Position numbers and translations under genes: made by a program. From Strix aluco (Eukaryota; Chordata; Aves; Strigiformes; Strigidae), in NCBI RefSeq assembly GCF_031877795.1, contig NC_133971.1, forward strand, positions 17,953,171-18,017,170: a DNA stretch of 64,000 nt, read 5' to 3'. This document shows, one piece after another, positions 46,521 through 60,500 of this stretch. A model generated the notes under the pieces. That model saw nothing but the letters and a program-made list of their open reading frames with translations. It ran no database searches and was not told the DNA's origin. Position 1 is the first letter of the stretch. Every line of letters begins with the position of its first letter.

Positions 46521-48560
46521 ACGGCAGCTCCAGAAGGGTCTGTGCAGGGTTCACCCTGATCTCCTTTCGTTGATGAGTCAGCGTCAGAGCTGCTTTCAGC
46601 AGAATATCTCTTTCAGACCCCAGGCAGCGACTGGACCGAAGGAAACTTGAGGCAGAAGCCCCTCTTCTTTAGCGGTTGGATTTGTTTTGGAGGCTGCAGT
46701 TACCTGCTTGGTGGTGCCTGCAGCAGTAGCTCTATGCAAGCAGATGGTGACTTCCAGGGGCATCTCTCCACTTATCTTAAGGAGGTGAGATCTTCTCTAG
46801 AGTGCTTTGCAGTGCAGATCTGACATGACTCCTTATAACTTGGTACTTGAACCCAAAATGCTTACTTGATATTGTTAATGGTGTGGACACATGGACCATA
46901 ATGCTGGCAAGAGGTGAAAGTGTGATGGAGTTTTCAGGTGGTACAGGAGGTCCTTATGCTGGTACTCCCATAAAAGCCCCAGGTTAGAGAGACTTGAGAC
47001 TGTTTCTTTCTTATGATGATGATTCCTTCATGCCAGGCAAAATTGGCTTGGCAATGAAGCTTTTGGGTGTTTCAGAAGCTTAGCTGAGGCATTGTTTGTT
47101 CCTGGCATTTGTGAATGTGTTCAGCAGCAGGACCCATGGTGTCAGGGGAGTGAACTAAAAGAAATTTAGAGGCTTTCCAAAAAGCAGGAACATTATCTAT
47201 AGTTGTCTAAAAAGTTAATGTGGAAAACAGGAGGGGGGACAGCAGTAAATGTGATGGGGCTTAGCTAGCGCTAGGATGGGTAACCCTTCTTTCAGTCATG
47301 AGGATAAGTCATTCCTAAGAGCGTGAGCTTGGGCAACATCTCTGTGTGCTGCACTGTATTAATCTCCATTCACCTGTTATCACGCAGCTGGCTGTCATGT
47401 TTAATAGTTTTGTGTCTGCAGTTGGACTCCCACTAACTTAACACTGCAACAATTTATTTGTTTACACATTTGTTTCAGATACCTTAGTGTCTGAAGTCTC
47501 TGAAAGTCTTTTAATTTATTGATCTGTAAACCATGTTTTTACTTAAGAAAAAAATGCAAGAAATTATTTATAGGTATTTTTCAGGGAGTTTTAGCTTTCT
47601 TTATACAAGGGCCATGGGTGTCTGCACCTCTGAGCAAAAAATCACACCCGCCATATGGTTAAGCACTTGAAAAAGTGCCCAGAAATACGGCTGAATTGCC
47701 ATCCTTGTATATGATCAAAAATCATCTGAATGTGGACCTAAGTAGCTGGCTATGGCTTTGAAGTCAACCCATTCTCTGAGAGGGAAGTTGGACTAGAGTT
47801 CTTCACTGATCCCTTCCAGTCTTATTTTTCTATTTTACTGTTGCACATTATGTTCCTCTTGGGAATCCAGCAGGTTACTTTGGCCACTGAGCAACTAAGT
47901 CTCTTTTGCAAGTATCACAGAATTACTTTCTCTGGTGCATAATCCATCATATGAGGCCTACTGATTGGAGACCTAACACATGGCATGCAGGCTTTTTAAT
48001 AGCAGTCCTCAGCTGACAAAATGATTTATAAGGACTTAAAATGGTTTAAAATACTAGCTGAACATTGAGTGGAAATGCCAGGATACACTTACCTGAAATC
48101 CCTTGACCCAAGTATGTGCCCTCCCAGACCTTGTTATCTTGCCATGTTTTCTGCAGCTGTTACTTAACATTGTTGTCTGTGGTTTCAAATGCCCTGGTTA
48201 TTGTTGTTGATTTGGTATGCCCACAGACTGTACTTACTTTTCACTCAAGAGACTGGGGTACTGCTTCTTGGCTGCTAGTCCAGACTAATGTAGGAATGAA
48301 GAGGGAGAAACCAGTCATGTACGGGTCAGCTGACCTGACCAAGGCAGGGAACAATGACTGAAACTAGAGGTTGGAGACCTTGGCTGGGCACTTTGAAAGC
48401 TAGGGAATGTTTTTTGTCGTATGCCAGACCTGAGCTTATTCCTCCTTTTTCATTTGCTGCAGGTTCTATAACAATGATGATATAGTCGGGATCTGCTGTT
48501 ATTTATTTACCTAGAGAATTTCCTGTTTCAATCTGATTCTGAGTATATTTCCTGAAAGAG
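46521..48560. other. Presumed TBC1D2 first intron or upstream region
   Basis: This region has ordinary AT-richer sequence. The only repeat signal I see is a short CR1-like tail near 47781-47825. Small open frames show no family resemblance. Confidence 0.45.
47781..47825 (+). mobile_element. Possible short CR1 3' tail remnant
   Basis: GAAGTTGGACTAGAGTTC followed by CCCTTCCAGTC resembles the CR1 3' block GGTTGGACTGGATGATCTTC followed by CCTTTTCCAACC. Only about 45 bp are recognisable and the end octamer is not clear, so this is tentative. Confidence 0.4.
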
Positions 48561-51500
48561 ATGAAAAAAGGACCAGAAGGTGGAGATTGTCCCCTTGCCT
48601 CTCCAGGCAATTTAGTGAAGTCAAATCCAGACAATAATGGCAGCAATGGCGCCTCAGCAAAAGAGAAACATATGCTTTCCTCTTCTGGAGAACCGGAAAA
48701 TGTACAGCTAAAACCCAGCAGAGAAACATCCAGAAAAAAACTCTGTGGCTATTTAAATAAGCTGGGCATCAAGGGACCAATCAAGACCTGGAAGTCTCGA
48801 TGGTTCTTTTACGATGGAAACAAATGCCATTTACTATACTACAGAACTGCTCAGGACATCAACCCTTTGGGGTCTATCGATCTCTCCAGTGCCAGCTTTG
48901 ACTGCAAGCTGGAAAATGGGGAAGGGGTATTTGAGATCAGAACACCAAGCAGAGTTTTTACTTTGAAGGTAAGGGGCAGCATCTTCTTGTGGGGTCTGTT
49001 ACAAAACATTCCCCATCAGGACAGACACATCTCTGCTAAGATACCTCTTAGCTTGAGTTTCACATTAGTCCTCCCAGCCTGGACTGTTACCATTTGGACC
49101 TAAATTACTTGCACTGTTTTGGCAAGACTGGGACTCTGTTATCTGTGAGATGGCTGTTGTTTAACAGAGTAGGAGTAAAAATTGAAGTGGGTGCTGGATT
49201 AAAGTCATTGAGGAGTCCTGCAGTCCACATGTAATTTGCTGAACAGAAATGAGCTCCCCTGTCTGAAATGGTTGCTCCAGCAGGAACCTTCGCTAGATTT
49301 TTATCTCTGTGAAAATCGCTATTAAGAAGCTCTGTGGGTGATTCCTGGCTAAAATAATCATGACATTTCTGCTTAGCCTTGGAGGATAGTAAGCCAAAAA
49401 ATGTTTAATATGAGGTCAGTGGTGCACTGAGGTTCCTTTACTAAGGCAATGCTGAAGATTTACTCTGTCATCCCAAATCAGTGTTAGGACCAGAGGATAT
49501 AGCATAGGCTTGACACAACTGGCCTTTATTTCTGCTGACTTGGGCAGTGAAGTGGTCAGCCTTTCAGACTGTGTCTCATGCTAATGAGATTACTTCCCTT
49601 CCCTTCCTGTTTTGTGTTATGTTAGGCAATCAGCAAACAGGCAATGATGTACTGGCTGCAGCAGCTACAAATGAGACGTTGGGAATTTTGCAACGCTCAG
49701 AGCAGATTTCCTGTGGGCAGCTCCCAGCTTGTCAATGAACCTCTGGCTGGCAGAACAAGTAGGTGTTGCATATGTCAGCCTTTCTTTTGCTTTCAGCCCC
49801 CCAGTCATGAATGGCGCTCCTCATCTGTAAGTGGGCAGAGGTTTTGGCCAGGTTTTTAAATGCAGGTGCCCACTATCAATGCTTGGTCGATGTTTGGAAC
49901 TTCTGGCCTTATTATGGATGAATGTGAATGGGCTGTCTCCTAATCCACAGCATGTGGTTGGAGATGCTCAGGTATCTTAGGAATTCCCTCTTGATTTTCC
50001 TCATGCATCTGAAGTGTACACATCTGGTATATCGTCTTCCTCTTGAGAAGCCTGTGAAATTTACATCAAGCAAGTTTTTTTTCAGTGGTGGAGGAATGAA
50101 GATGTGCATTACTAGCAGTGGGAGTAAACAGGCTGATAGATCAGGGGAGAGCACAAGCAGGGTGTCCACTGTGTAGTTATGACTAGATGCACATTTTGAT
50201 TGAAACACATAACCCCCTCCCTAGTAGGTGCTCTAAAAGTTTCTGGGTACCTTGGCATTTTGGTACAGCAGGCAATGATTTAGTAACAAACTGGTTTTGT
50301 GGAGTATTATCTGTACATTAAAACTATGAAACACTGTTTGGGATGGGGGAAAAGAACAACAACAGCTCCCTTCCTTATTCCTTTAGGTGGTTAATGTTTG
50401 ATTCTTTATGGTTAGTCATTCTCATATACAAATGGTTAAAGTCACTTGATTGTCCTTGAATAGATGACTCTATTTGTACATGGAACCTTCTGTAATTTGA
50501 CCTAAAACTAAGGAAACCTGCTCTGCTGTCCTTGTTCCACCTGGCCAGTTGAACATGGAATGTACCTGTAGTAAAATGTTGTGGCTCTCAAGTTTTGTGA
50601 AGGAGCCAAAGTCCCATGAAATTCTGTCTTGCTCACTTGTTCTGTGTCCTGGTCTGTTTTTACATAGATATTGTTGACAGTGAAGACTTTCTGCCTCCAG
50701 TGAAAACACCAACAGAAGCAGTGGGTTTAAAAGCAGCATCTTTGCCTGCACCCCAAACATCTACTGCTTTGCAGAACATCTCCCTTAAGCACCCTTGGAC
50801 AGAGCTACAGTAAGTGCATGAGGAGAGCTGCAGTGTGGCTGACATGCTGGTCTGTCAGTTTGTGCCTTCCTTGCCTGTCACATATTGTGTGAAGTGGAAC
50901 TCTTGCCTAGGTGGAATAACCATGGAGCAGGTTTTTGAAGGATATTTCAAGCAAAAGTAAACTTCCTGCCAGAGGGTCTTTCACATCCCCCTGTTCCAAT
51001 GCATTTCACATCATTTAGCTCTCTTAGCAAAGATCCTGGTGACAGACCTAGGGCTTGGTTAAGCTTTCTAGGTAGTGGTTTGCATGCCTACTGTGATGCA
51101 TCTGCACATCACTCTTGGAAAGGCACACGGGCAGGTTGAGCTGTAAGTCTGTAGGCTAGTGGTAGAAGCCCATTAGCACTTTTCATTGGTTTCAGAGGAC
51201 CTTGAATGTAGTGCACTCTCTAAAGGAGAAACTCCAAGCACAAGGCGCTTGAGCCTGTAATATGGCCCAACACTGCATGGCTTGCTACTCCTTGCTGAGT
51301 TCCAAGTATGTGAACGTTCCGCTGCCTACAGTGATGCTCCTCTCTGCAGTTGCAATGTGTAGCTCCATCAGGGCTACAAGTTACAAGGCTTGGGCAGTTA
51401 CAGTTGCACAAAGACAACCCCCACCAGTATCTCCTTAAGTATGTCCTAGTCACTTATTTACATGTAACCAAAAATGTATAAGTGGCCACCAGTGTGGTAG

Positions 51501-54500
51501 GTAGCCTGGCAGCTGCCAAATGTTTTTGGTGGGGAGGTTTGCTGTAGTTCTTTACCACTGATACTGTGGCTACAATCTGATGCCAATAGGAAGAAAGATC
51601 CCCCATATGATCAGAGAGGATCAGAGTCAGCTGTACTATTTTGCAGGCTATGCATTCTCTCCTCCTCACTTTGATTAAAACTAATATGATCGTATCTCCT
51701 CCCCCTTCCCCAGCCTTGCTTTTGCTAGCTTGAATAACAATTGCCTCTGTTCAGCTTCAAATTGTATGGCTCCTCTGGTTCTTTAGGCTGGGTCTTCATG
51801 AGTGTAGCATGTCTGGTTTCAGCCAAGTTCATCAGATCCATGAGCTGCTGCTGTCTCCGAGGAAAAACAAAGTGCAGCATAAGGTACAGAAAAGTAGGAA
51901 GGCTGCACTGGGTGAGTGCCAGCTGCAGACTACAGGGAATGAAGGTCTGCTGATCTTATGTGCCAATATGTTCTCTGAGGTCAGGTGTCTGCTCTTCTGC
52001 TGTGGAACCTTAGAGTAGCAAGGCAAAAGGAGAACAATATCTAAATGCTAACTTCATTTACAGTTAGGAAGTAGCTGACACTGAGTTTTTTGTAGACCTC
52101 AGAACAACAGGCTTGTTTTGTTTTAGCTGGTGGACAACACAGGAGGAGAAGGGAAAAGACCTGTGTAGAGATAGGCAACTGTCTCACCTTCTTGTACAGG
52201 TTTTAAAGAAGATACTTGTGCATTTGTGGTTCTGCATGATGCTGTAAAGTGCTTCTGGCAATACCTGATAGCAGCAGCTGTAACAAACTGGTTCTGGGTC
52301 TTACTGCAGTTTTGTTCCCGAATCTCTTTACTGCATCAAGGTCTACTGAGTTTGTTGTGGCAAGGTTATTGAATGTGGTTCAGAGCACGGGTTCTCCTTC
52401 TGCTTCAGATGTGATCATTGTGGCAGTTTTGCCTGTGCTGTAGATAGTTGAGTTTTTCTTGGCACCTGGGGATTTCTGAAGTGAGCTAAGGAAAGGGACA
52501 GAGGGAGAGAGGAAAGGAGGAGGAGAGGAAGGGAGAGAGGGAAAGAAGAAAGGAAAGGAGGGAGAGATGTGGTTGGTCTACTGCTACCTGTGATCCCTCT
52601 GTGCAGTCTGATGTGTTCATGTGAAGGGCTCAAGCATACAGGTAAAGATCTCCAACTAATTTACACTGCTGTGCTGATACTGATTTTGTGGCACCTTCAT
52701 GATTTACACCAGTTACAACCTTACTCTCCTCAGATTGACCAGTGCCATGAACAGTTCATTCTCTCAGAACATGAAGGTTTTGGGAGAAGGGGTAGAAGAT
52801 GAGGTGTTGAATACCTTGAATATGCACTGGCTGCAGTGATCATGACTTTACCTGTTCACTAGGTTGTCTTGATCTCTTCTTGTTTCAGAAACACTGTCTA
52901 CAATATCTGTGGCTCCAAGCAGCTCTGGGGGAACAGTGGGAACGTTTTTAGCTTCAGTGAATTCCAGGAACCTCCTGAGAAGCCGGATGAGGAGCAAGAG
53001 GCAGAAGTGGAGGCAGGATGTGCAGGTGCTTGTTACTGAGCTGTGTGGGCTGGTCTGAGTATGATGCCTTCTAGCAGGGAGTCAGACTTAGCAGGAAAGG
53101 GAGGGAGAGGGTGGCAAGTCATCATGGGACATGAAAACTCTATCACATTGTCTCAGGTCCCTGCCTGTGTTGTTGGCACAAGACTGACTCTTTTGGCTCT
53201 GCTTCAGACTGCATCTATCTCCTACGTCTGGAACCTTCTGCAGAGGCAAAAATATCAGCCATGGTGTCAACCCATACTGGTATTTCTTTGAGGTAGAAGT
53301 TAAATTTTTGCACGGTCACAGGCTAAGCTCAGCAGCTCCACTGCGTGCTTGGGAAGTTACTGCTCCATGGTGTTAACTTGCATTTGCTGTGTGCAGGATA
53401 GATGGGTGGGGTGCAAAGTGGGTTAACAGGTTCCATAAGATGTCATGGCTTTGTTTATTCTGGGAGTACCTGTGACTGACGCCTACTGTCTGTCCTTCAA
53501 CCCTGTGGATCCCAGCAGGTCAGTTTTCCTTGTCCTGTGTGTTGGTCTTCTCTGATGAACTGTTGTGAGTCCCCCCATAGCAAGACTCAGGAGTCCATAG
53601 TAGCAACCAAATTCTGTGTAAATTAACCCTATTTCCTTTCAGTTAAGGATGGGACCACGGAGGACAGGAGGATGGAGCCCGGGATGAACTGGGTTAGGAA
53701 AGCCAGGTGGATGAACAGTGGCTTCCCGGGCTTGCCTGAAGAACTGTCCAGGGAGAGGAACCCAATGGATAAAATGAGTGTCCTACAGCAACAGATCCTG
53801 ACACTCACAGAGGAAGTCAAGTCACAGAAGGTGAGTGTGGCGAAAAGTCTGCTGCTTCTAAGGGCAGAGCCCTGAGACTGGTGACTGACTCCCTTGTATC
53901 TTGGTGTTAGGCTGAGAAGTGCTCAGCAGGCACTCACTGGGGGCCATTTGAAGCTCCTGGTGTTACTCCTTTGTGTGTGCCTTATTGTGCCCAGCGCAGG
54001 GGAGGATGGGCTGTCATTCAGCCATTACTAGGAAGTTCAGGTAGCAGGTGGGCTGGTAAAAGGAAGTAAAACAAATCCAGTGCGTTCTGCAGGTGTCTTG
54101 CTCATGCATCTTTATTGCTCAGTGAATGTACAAAGTACCATCCTGAATAGGTACTGTGACACTGGCAGGAACTGTTAACAGCAGGTCGTTCTTTTGAAGT
54201 GATCCACCATTAAGAAGTGATTTGACTGTAGAAATCAGCACATGGGTCACTGCAAGAGGTGTCTCTCCTGAACAGTACTGTTCCTCACAAGCACTGAGCA
54301 ATGCCAAGCTCTCCACTAGTGATGTTGGTAGCCCTTCCAGCAGAAAAGGCAGGAGAGCCAGGTCCCATGGTGGGCAGTCAGCTGCATCCTTGATTTGCTT
54401 CCTGAAATGTCTGAGATGACAGAGCCTGAATCAGCAGCATGTTGCTGGGGCAAGTTTTTATGCCTTCATGTGGGATGGAGTGAAGGAGAACTGTGGCAGA

Positions 54501-57500
54501 GGGAAGGTTAAAATGGATACAGCAGTTTCCTTCTGGTAGCACAGATAGATGAAGACTGCATTATTTCCCTCCCTCCCTCCCTCCCTCCCTCCCTCCCTCC
54601 CTCCCTCCCTCCCTCCCTCCCTCCCATTTTGCCACACTGCTGACCAGATCTCTGGCTTCTCTGGTCTCTGCTGGTCTTCCCAAGAACGATGACTGTAGGA
54701 AAGCCAGAATTCAGACAGTGTGAGCAGCAACTTGTTTTAGCAATGCACCTAAAGTCAAGTCATCTGCAGAGACCTTGGAGGTCCAGCTCTGAGAGCAGAG
54801 CTTCCCTACTGGGGAGACACTGTGATTTCAAGATTGCTGCATTCAGTTTTGCTTCTGAAAGGAGTCAGTTTCAGGATCCTGACGATCTTTCACTGTTCAG
54901 TCATTACTGGTTGGGTCTGTGCTGCTACTGTCCTGGGCAGCACTGTGATGTGATGGATTTGCGTTCCCTTTCCAGGAGCTGGTTAAGCTTCTCCACAAAG
55001 CTCTGGAAGCAGCCCAGCAGGAGAAGCGAGTATCTAGCATGTATCTCACTGCAGCAGAAGATAAAGACAGACTGGAGCTGGTGCGCCACAAAGTGAGACA
55101 AATTGCAGATCTCACCAGTCGACTGGAAACTCTTGAGCAAGAAAAGAAGGAACTGGAGCAGATACTGACTCTGAGAGACAGCCACATCCAGGAACTCAAG
55201 GAACATGTGCAACTTCTGATGGAGAAGAACCACGCCAAACAGGAAGTCATCATGGTCTTGACGGAACAGATGGCCCGAGAGCTCTCTGACCCCCTCCAAG
55301 AAGGCAACACTATCACTGCAGAGACATTGTATAAGCAGCAGGAGGAGATTGACCACCTTAAGGTGTGTGAGATGGCAGAGGTCATTTGGGGTCTTCCATT
55401 TCTGTACCCTCTGATTCAGTGGGAGGGTGTTTCCTTGTGGGAAGCACAGAATATACTTCTGGTAGTTGCTCTATCTGTCTCCAAACCAGAGGCAGACTGG
55501 AAGGGCTCACCTGATACCAATAGGATGCTCAGAAGCACCTGGGTCAGTTTCAGCTTCAGCTCAGAGCCTATTTTGTTTGACTTCATGTCACCACTCAGTG
55601 CCTGCCTCTTTCTTCGCTCTTCTTTTGTTTCATAGCTGCAGTCTCACTTGCTGCCTTCACTAGTTTTGTTCCTCTGTGTTCCTCTTGCAGTTTCCTGATA
55701 CATCCCAGTTCTCTCAAATCCAGCCTGTTGTATGTCACTGTATGCACAGTTATATTGACCAGTTAGTGTGGGGTGGAGAATTGCCAAAGGAGCCACTTAC
55801 TGCATTGTGGGAGAGTGTTTCTTTTTGCTGCCAGCCTTTGGGCTGAGTTTTGTGTCAGTTTAAAAAAACCACAAAACAAAACACATATGTTCATCGTCTT
55901 GCTTAGGTGCTTCTCTAGCTTTATATTACCCAGATGTCTCTGTGTTTTCTAAGCATGTACATGCAGTGCACTTAGCATTTTCAAGCATCTTGTCTATGCA
56001 TGACACTCTATTTAATGTTGTGCCTTGATTTCCCTTGGAGGCAGTATTTGTCCTGGGGAGTCCTGTCTTCTCCCCAGAACACAAAATTGTGGAGATATTT
56101 TCTTGTCCTTTATACAATCCACGCCTGAGGTCCCTGAACTGGAAGTGGGTCCCAAGCCCCTCAAGAGCTCTCCTTGTGTGATTGTTTTGCTTTGTGGCAG
56201 GATGATATTGATGCATACAAAACCCAGAACCAGTTTCTCAACTCGGAGATCCACCAGGTTACTCGACTTTGGACAAGCGTTGCTGAGAATGAAAAAGCCC
56301 TTCTGATGAAGGTAAGGCAAAATGACTTTTTTTCCTTGGTGAGAGCTGTTACTAACTTCTTTCCAAAGTTGGTACTGGAATGAATTTTGGTTCAAAACAC
56401 ACCAGGAATAAGTTTTCTTCCCAGTGTGGTTTTTTTTTTAGTATGACCTTTTCTCTGCTTTGTGTTTTTCCCAAATGAGATGTGATCATTTTCATTCTTG
56501 AATAAAAGTAAAATACCTGCAAAGCTCTGTCTTAAGGATGCTGAAACTTAACTCAGATTTCTGCATTTCAGATATGCTTTTAGATACAAATAAAAAAGCA
56601 ACACTAGGTGTAGGGAATCAGAAAATTTTCCTGAGAGCTGGCAGACTGACTGAGCCCTGGCTCCCTCTAGTCTTGATTTTAATACTGGGCTTGGCACTGT
56701 GAGGGGCAGCACTCTCAGGTTCTGCAGCTAGATCGGAGTTCTTATGTTTTCTTCAGCTTTGTTTTTATTTCTAGCCTTGTAAGTATGCATAACCTGGTTA
56801 CTCTCAGACTTGTCTAATCCTACCTTCTGGTCCTGAACCACTGCCCCAGGCTGGTGATGTGTGCTGGCATTTGTTCTGTGGGGTTTCCCTGGGTTTTACT
56901 TCCCTGGGTTTTAAGGTATGTCTCCACAGTCTTGGATTCTGGAACAGGGCAAAAAGCTGCTTCTGATGTATTATTGCCATTCTTACATCTGTTTGCTTTC
57001 TAGTCCTCTGAAACCCTGCCTTACCTCCTATCTTACTGCCCTTTTCTGATCCTGAAACTGCTGTAACCTCCAGAAAGGAAGTAGTCAGACCACATGCTCA
57101 ATGTAAGGCAAAACACTGATTAAAGTGGTAGTTTGACAGTATCCCACGCTCCTTTCTGTCCCCTCTATATGCAGCCTAAGTCTGTCATTTCTGTTTTGTT
57201 TTTGTTTTCAACTGCTGCTTCCCACTGAGCAGGTGTCTTCACTGGGCTTCCTGTGAGACACTGGGTGAGTCTTGTCACCTGTGTGGCCTCAGTTCTCCAC
57301 TTGTGGAGTGGGGATAACAGTCCTCATTCCTTTATTTTGCTTTGCGTGCCCAGGAATGTGGTGGTGGCTGGGACTGTCCTGCTGTTTGAACTCAGTTGGG
57401 TTTCATGTGTGTGAGAAATGTTGTGTACCAGTGCCATGGGATGGGCGTTGCTGAGGGGCATGTGGTGACCTTGCCTGTGCTGCTACCATGGATCCTGAAA

Positions 57501-60500
57501 ATGGTATGGTCATAGCTCAGTCCTAGGAGCGGTGTGTTTTGTCAGGATACAGCTCAATGTTGGGTAGAGAACTTGTCTTAAGAGCAGGGAAAAAGCCTGC
57601 AGAGAACTCAGCTGCAGTGGTGACTCTTCAGTTGTGTCCTGAACTGAGCTGGCTGGGATATGGCCATCCACTGATGCAATGCAGTAGCTAAAGTAGGTGA
57701 TGCTGTAGTAGGTCTTCCACTCAATAAGCAACCCCTGTTGCATGCTGGCTACTGCAGCTTGTACTTGTTCATAGACCACAGTGATTCATTCATGGCTGCA
57801 GTTCCACTGAATGTAGAAAACTGCTGGATGTGTTTTCTGGGGCTTTGCTGTTTAGAAGTCTTCACTTTATGTGCAGGCCAGGCCAGTAGATACCAGTGGC
57901 AATGCAGGAAGAACCATCAGTGAGCTATTGTTCCCTCTTGTTTCCCCATCAGTGTGCCTGCCTGCAAGCACGAAACTGCCAGATGGAGAGCAAATACCTG
58001 ACAGTCTTGCGGAAGCTACAGGAGGCTGTGCCTGGCCTGCCCAGCTCCCATGCTGAGTTGGTGAGGAACCTCATCCAGGAAGCGCTCCAGTGGGATGTGA
58101 AGGAAGAAGCAGAAGAAGGTTTTAACCTGAACCCTGTAAGGTAAGGGGCAAGAGCATGGTGATATTCACAACCTTGTAGGAGTCTGGCTGTGGAGGGGAA
58201 TGCACAAGCAAGAAAGATCGGGGACATTTCTATAGCAGGGACTTGGAACCATGACATAGGAGTGGAGGTTGAGGAGACTGGTTTGATTTGGTGGTGTGGA
58301 CACCACGACTATGTGTCCTGGTTTAGCCAGGATAGGGTTAAGTTTCCCCAGCAGTGGGTGGGAAGATCTAGCCGGGTTATTCATATATCATGCTGACGTC
58401 ACCTCCTGGCGTGAGCACGGGAAGAATCGGTGATCGCGTGGGTTGGTGCAGCCGGTTCTCTCACTGCTGTATCGGTATATACTTTGCTCTGTTCATTGTT
58501 ATCACTGTTATTCTTATTGTTTGTTGTGTTGCTGTTGCACTGTTGTATTAAACCTTTCCTTATCTCAGTCTCGGGGCTTTGTATTTCACTCCCTTTGTGG
58601 GGGAGGGACAGCGGCCGCGTGGTCTCAGACCCCGGCAGGGGCTAAACCACCACAGTATGTGATAGCAGCTTATCACTGTAGGAAGGGGAAGTTAAAGATG
58701 ATACAGCTAAACTTTTCTTGGTAGTGGCAGAGTGTATGGCAAGTGACAACAGCCATGGTGTGCCTGGGAGGTAAACACTGGGACATGAGAATAAATTCCT
58801 TCTGTAGGAGAGGAGGCCACCTGGGAGGTGGGGGATCTCCATCCTTTGGGGTTTTCTAGTCCCAGCTGTACAAAGCCACCTTTGCCCTGTTCTAGTGCTG
58901 GGGACAATGAAGTGCTGCAGTGAAGTGGTGCTGGACTGGAGACTTCCAGACAGTTTTGCCACCAGCGCTGCTGGGGTCCTTGTGTGTATGCTTTCCTGCC
59001 CAGTTAGTACCCCAGTTCTGTAGCCATTTCCATTTTATCTGATTGATCAGACTTGCAGGTTCTCCCATTAACTTTGGAGTTGAGACTCCAAGGCCAGGCT
59101 TGGTCTCTCTGTCAAGAATATAATGATATCTTACAAGTATCCCAGCCTGTGGACTGATGATGCACAAACCCTCAATGAGCTGTACTATTAGCACTCCTGG
59201 TGTTTTCTGATCAGTAGGAGATTTGTATTGTGTACAGGGAGACAACAGAAGGGACTATGGATCTCTGTTCTTTGGTCTGATGCCTCAAAGCCTTTTCAGT
59301 CCCTTCCTACAGAACTGTCTCTGCACTAGGATGTGGTAGGGAGAAGGTACAGAGGTTGGGCTAGATACTCCCTTAGGGGCAGGGGAGCAGGCAAGGTGAG
59401 AGAGGTCTGATGGGGTTGGGTTGTAGCTCAGAGCAGAATTACAGTTGAGTTTATGTGTGTATGCCATTACTGCAGGCTCTCATTTGTCTTCAAGGCTCTG
59501 AAACAGTGGGCATGGCAGGCTCTCACATGTAGCTTCCAGAGAAGTGAAGGAGGAGTACCTGTGCTCTGGTGTGGGTGACAGGAACCTGGCAGCAGGCTGT
59601 AGTTAGCATGGCCCCAAGCAGTGAGTGGCCCTTGATGCAGGTACTAGCTTCTCCTTTGAACTAACCTCTGCCTTGTGTCCTTCCAGTGAGTATGATGAGT
59701 ATGGGTTCATGACTGTACCTGATTATGAAGTTGAGGACTGGAAACTTCTGGCCAAAATCCAAGCCCTGGAGATAAAGTCTAACAACCTGCGGAGCCAGGA
59801 ATTAGTGGAGAAGCCCCTCCGTGACAGGTGGAACAGCGTTGGAGAGCTGAGCCCCTCTGCAGAGCTGAAGAACCTGATCCGAAGTGGCATTCCAGCGGAG
59901 CATAGGCAACGGGTCTGGAGGTGGATTGTCAGCCGGCACTGTAGCCATCTGCCTGACCACTACCAGCGGCTGTTACGGCAGAGCAAGAGCACTGAGCAGC
60001 CTGCCTGCCGGCAGATTGAGCTTGACCTGCCCCGCACACTGACCAACAACAAACATTTTTCCTCTCCCACCTCCCAGCTCATCCCTAAGCTCCGGAGGGT
60101 GTTGCTGGCATTCTCCTGGCACAATCCTGCCATTGGATACTGTCAGGGACTGAACAGGTGAGGAGCCAGGTATGCTGTTGCTTCATGGGATAGCACTGAG
60201 AAGGTGTAGACACATACTCTAGGCTGTGATTCAAGCAACCTCAGGCTCCTGCCTCTCTATCTGTGCTGGCTACAGGTATTTTCCTCCATTTTTCACCCAG
60301 TGTTGTTGCTGGGATCAAGCAAGCATCAGGATGCACTTGTTTCATGTATCCATAGTTACAGAATAGGAAGGAGTAGCTATAAGAGGTAGGGTGAGGCGGT
60401 CCCAGAATAGCAGCATGAAACTGGGACTGAATTTCTATGTCTTAATGTGCTCAGCAGTAGAACACCCTGGTGATTCCCCTTTTTGCTGAGAAGAGTTGGA

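Noticed and set aside
46029-46650. Several 130-180-codon frames on both strands in the second CpG island
   Set aside because: They all overlap one another, are Arg/Pro/Ala-rich from composition and match nothing known. Treated as promoter-type sequence.
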